From assembly GCA_028290305.1 (NCBI GenBank), contig JAQGKC010000473.1, forward strand, positions 1-42,296: a stretch of 42,296 bases of DNA, written 5' to 3'. Positions 41,713-42,296 of this stretch are shown here, piece by piece. A model generated the notes under the pieces. It saw only the letters and a list, made by a program, of their open reading frames with translations. It made no database searches and was not told the DNA's origin. The position numbers were made by a program, and so were the translations under genes. Position 1 is the stretch's first letter. The number at the start of each line of letters is the position of its first letter. Origin of the DNA: Bradyrhizobium sp. Lineage in GTDB: Bacteria > Pseudomonadota > Alphaproteobacteria > Rhizobiales > Xanthobacteraceae.

Positions 41713-42296
41713 TTACCCCAGCCGTCCCGCCGCGTGCGCGAGCAGCGTGTACACCATGCCCGTCTCCGAGGTGAGGTGGCTGCGCAGCACCGCAGGCCCG
41801 CGATCGTCGCGCGCGACTTCATCGAGCAACCGTTCGAACTCGGTGATGTAGCGGTCGACGGTCTGCTTGAAGTTGCGGTCGGCGCGATATTTGCGGGCGA
41901 CTTCGTCGAAGGCCTTCTGGCCGGCCGGCGTGTAGAGCCGCTTGGTGAAGGCCTTGCTCTCGCCGCGCTGATAGCGATCCCACATCTCGGCGGCGAGATT
42001 GCGATCCATCAGCCGTCCGATGTCGAGCGACAGCGACTCCAGCGGATTGCCGCCGCCCTGCTGGGCGGGGCGGCCACGCGGGACGTCACGGTTGTCGGCG
42101 CCGGCATCGGTGCGGTTCAAGAGGTCGGAAAGCCATCCATCGCGTCCCTGATCGGCACTCGCGGGGCTGACCGGCGGCGCTTCGGTGCGGCGCGAAACTG
42201 GCCCGCCGAGGTCCGGCGGCGGCAGGGTCGATGCGCTGCCGGCGTCGCGCATGCGCGGCGGCGGTGCAGAACGCGATTGCACTTCGCTGCGACCAC
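41713..42296 (-). CDS. conserved Rhizobiales hypothetical protein, C-terminal part (cut by window end)
   Basis: The frame is open to the right edge, so the N-terminus is missing; a GTG at 42282 is probably internal. The visible 194 residues are a Pro/Ser/Arg-rich disordered stretch followed by a helical domain with LSLDIGRLMDRNLAAEMWDRY, KRLYTPAGQKAFDEVARKY and ETGMVYTLLAHAAGRL. I recall this domain at the C-terminus of large uncharacterised proteins in Bradyrhizobium and relatives, without known function. It is closed by a strong terminator. Confidence 0.75.
   Translation of the reverse strand, partial: GRSEVQSRSAPPPRMRDAGSASTLPPPDLGGPVSRRTEAPPVSPASADQGRDGWLSDLLNRTDAGADNRDVPRGRPAQQGGGNPLESLSLDIGRLMDRNLAAEMWDRYQRGESKAFTKRLYTPAGQKAFDEVARKYRADRNFKQTVDRYITEFERLLDEVARDDRGPAVLRSHLTSETGMVYTLLAHAAGRLG

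Overview
The window looks like chromosomal DNA of an alphaproteobacterium close to Bradyrhizobium/Rhodopseudomonas. This is inferred from GC-rich coding sequence, the gene families present, and a dispersed palindromic intergenic repeat of the kind common in that group. I see about 38 protein genes, two of them cut by the window edges. I see no rRNA, tRNA, CRISPR array, insertion sequence or prophage. No stretch longer than 300 bases lacks a gene; the longest gap is about 275 bases (30756-31030) and holds a MITE-like repeat.

Left flank (1-4200): the 3' part of an epoxide-hydrolase-like alpha/beta hydrolase, an Ohr peroxidase, a 50-residue gene under a perfect CtrA box, a fumarylacetoacetase-family hydrolase and an MsbA-like ABC exporter.

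Envelope polysaccharide block (4420-22702): galE, an LPS-core GT4 glycosyltransferase, and a divergent heptose module (gmhB and waaF leftward; hldD, hldE and a WaaL/Wzy-like protein rightward). Next come a WbpM/CapD-type UDP-sugar 4,6-dehydratase and, facing it, a WecA/WbpL-type phosphoglycosyltransferase overlapping a flippase-like membrane protein. A UDP-glucuronate 4-epimerase-like gene, manC, a Gfo/Idh/MocA dehydrogenase, a DegT aminotransferase and murJ follow. The dehydrogenase/aminotransferase pair fits 3-amino-sugar synthesis, either GnnA/GnnB (diamino lipid A) or WbpB/WbpE-like. The block can make ADP-heptose (except the GmhA step), GDP-mannose, UDP-galactose, UDP-galacturonate and a 4-keto-6-deoxy-HexNAc precursor, and can attach core and O-chain sugars.

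Redox block (22860-27482): a form II CoxL-like molybdenum hydroxylase large subunit without its usual partner subunits, a c556-type cytochrome, a periplasmic CHRD protein and a diheme cytochrome c. Three repeat copies sit in the gaps of this block.

Signalling, vitamin and lipid block (27590-33597): an adenylate cyclase/TolB-like/TPR protein, a stand-alone Lrp ligand-binding (RAM) domain, thiD, a PmtA-like methyltransferase, and an overlapping metallophosphoesterase/glycosyltransferase pair. The pair has a good candidate PHO box upstream and reads as a PlcP/Agt-type module for swapping phospholipids for glycolipids when phosphate is scarce. This is the most interesting hypothesis in the window.

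Right flank (33649-42296): threonine dehydratase, a low-complexity acidic protein with a 12-base minisatellite, an HcaT-like MFS transporter, a dipeptide epimerase, an MlaE(STAS fusion)-MlaF-MlaD lipid transport operon, a small ABM monooxygenase, and the C-terminal part of an unknown Rhizobiales protein.
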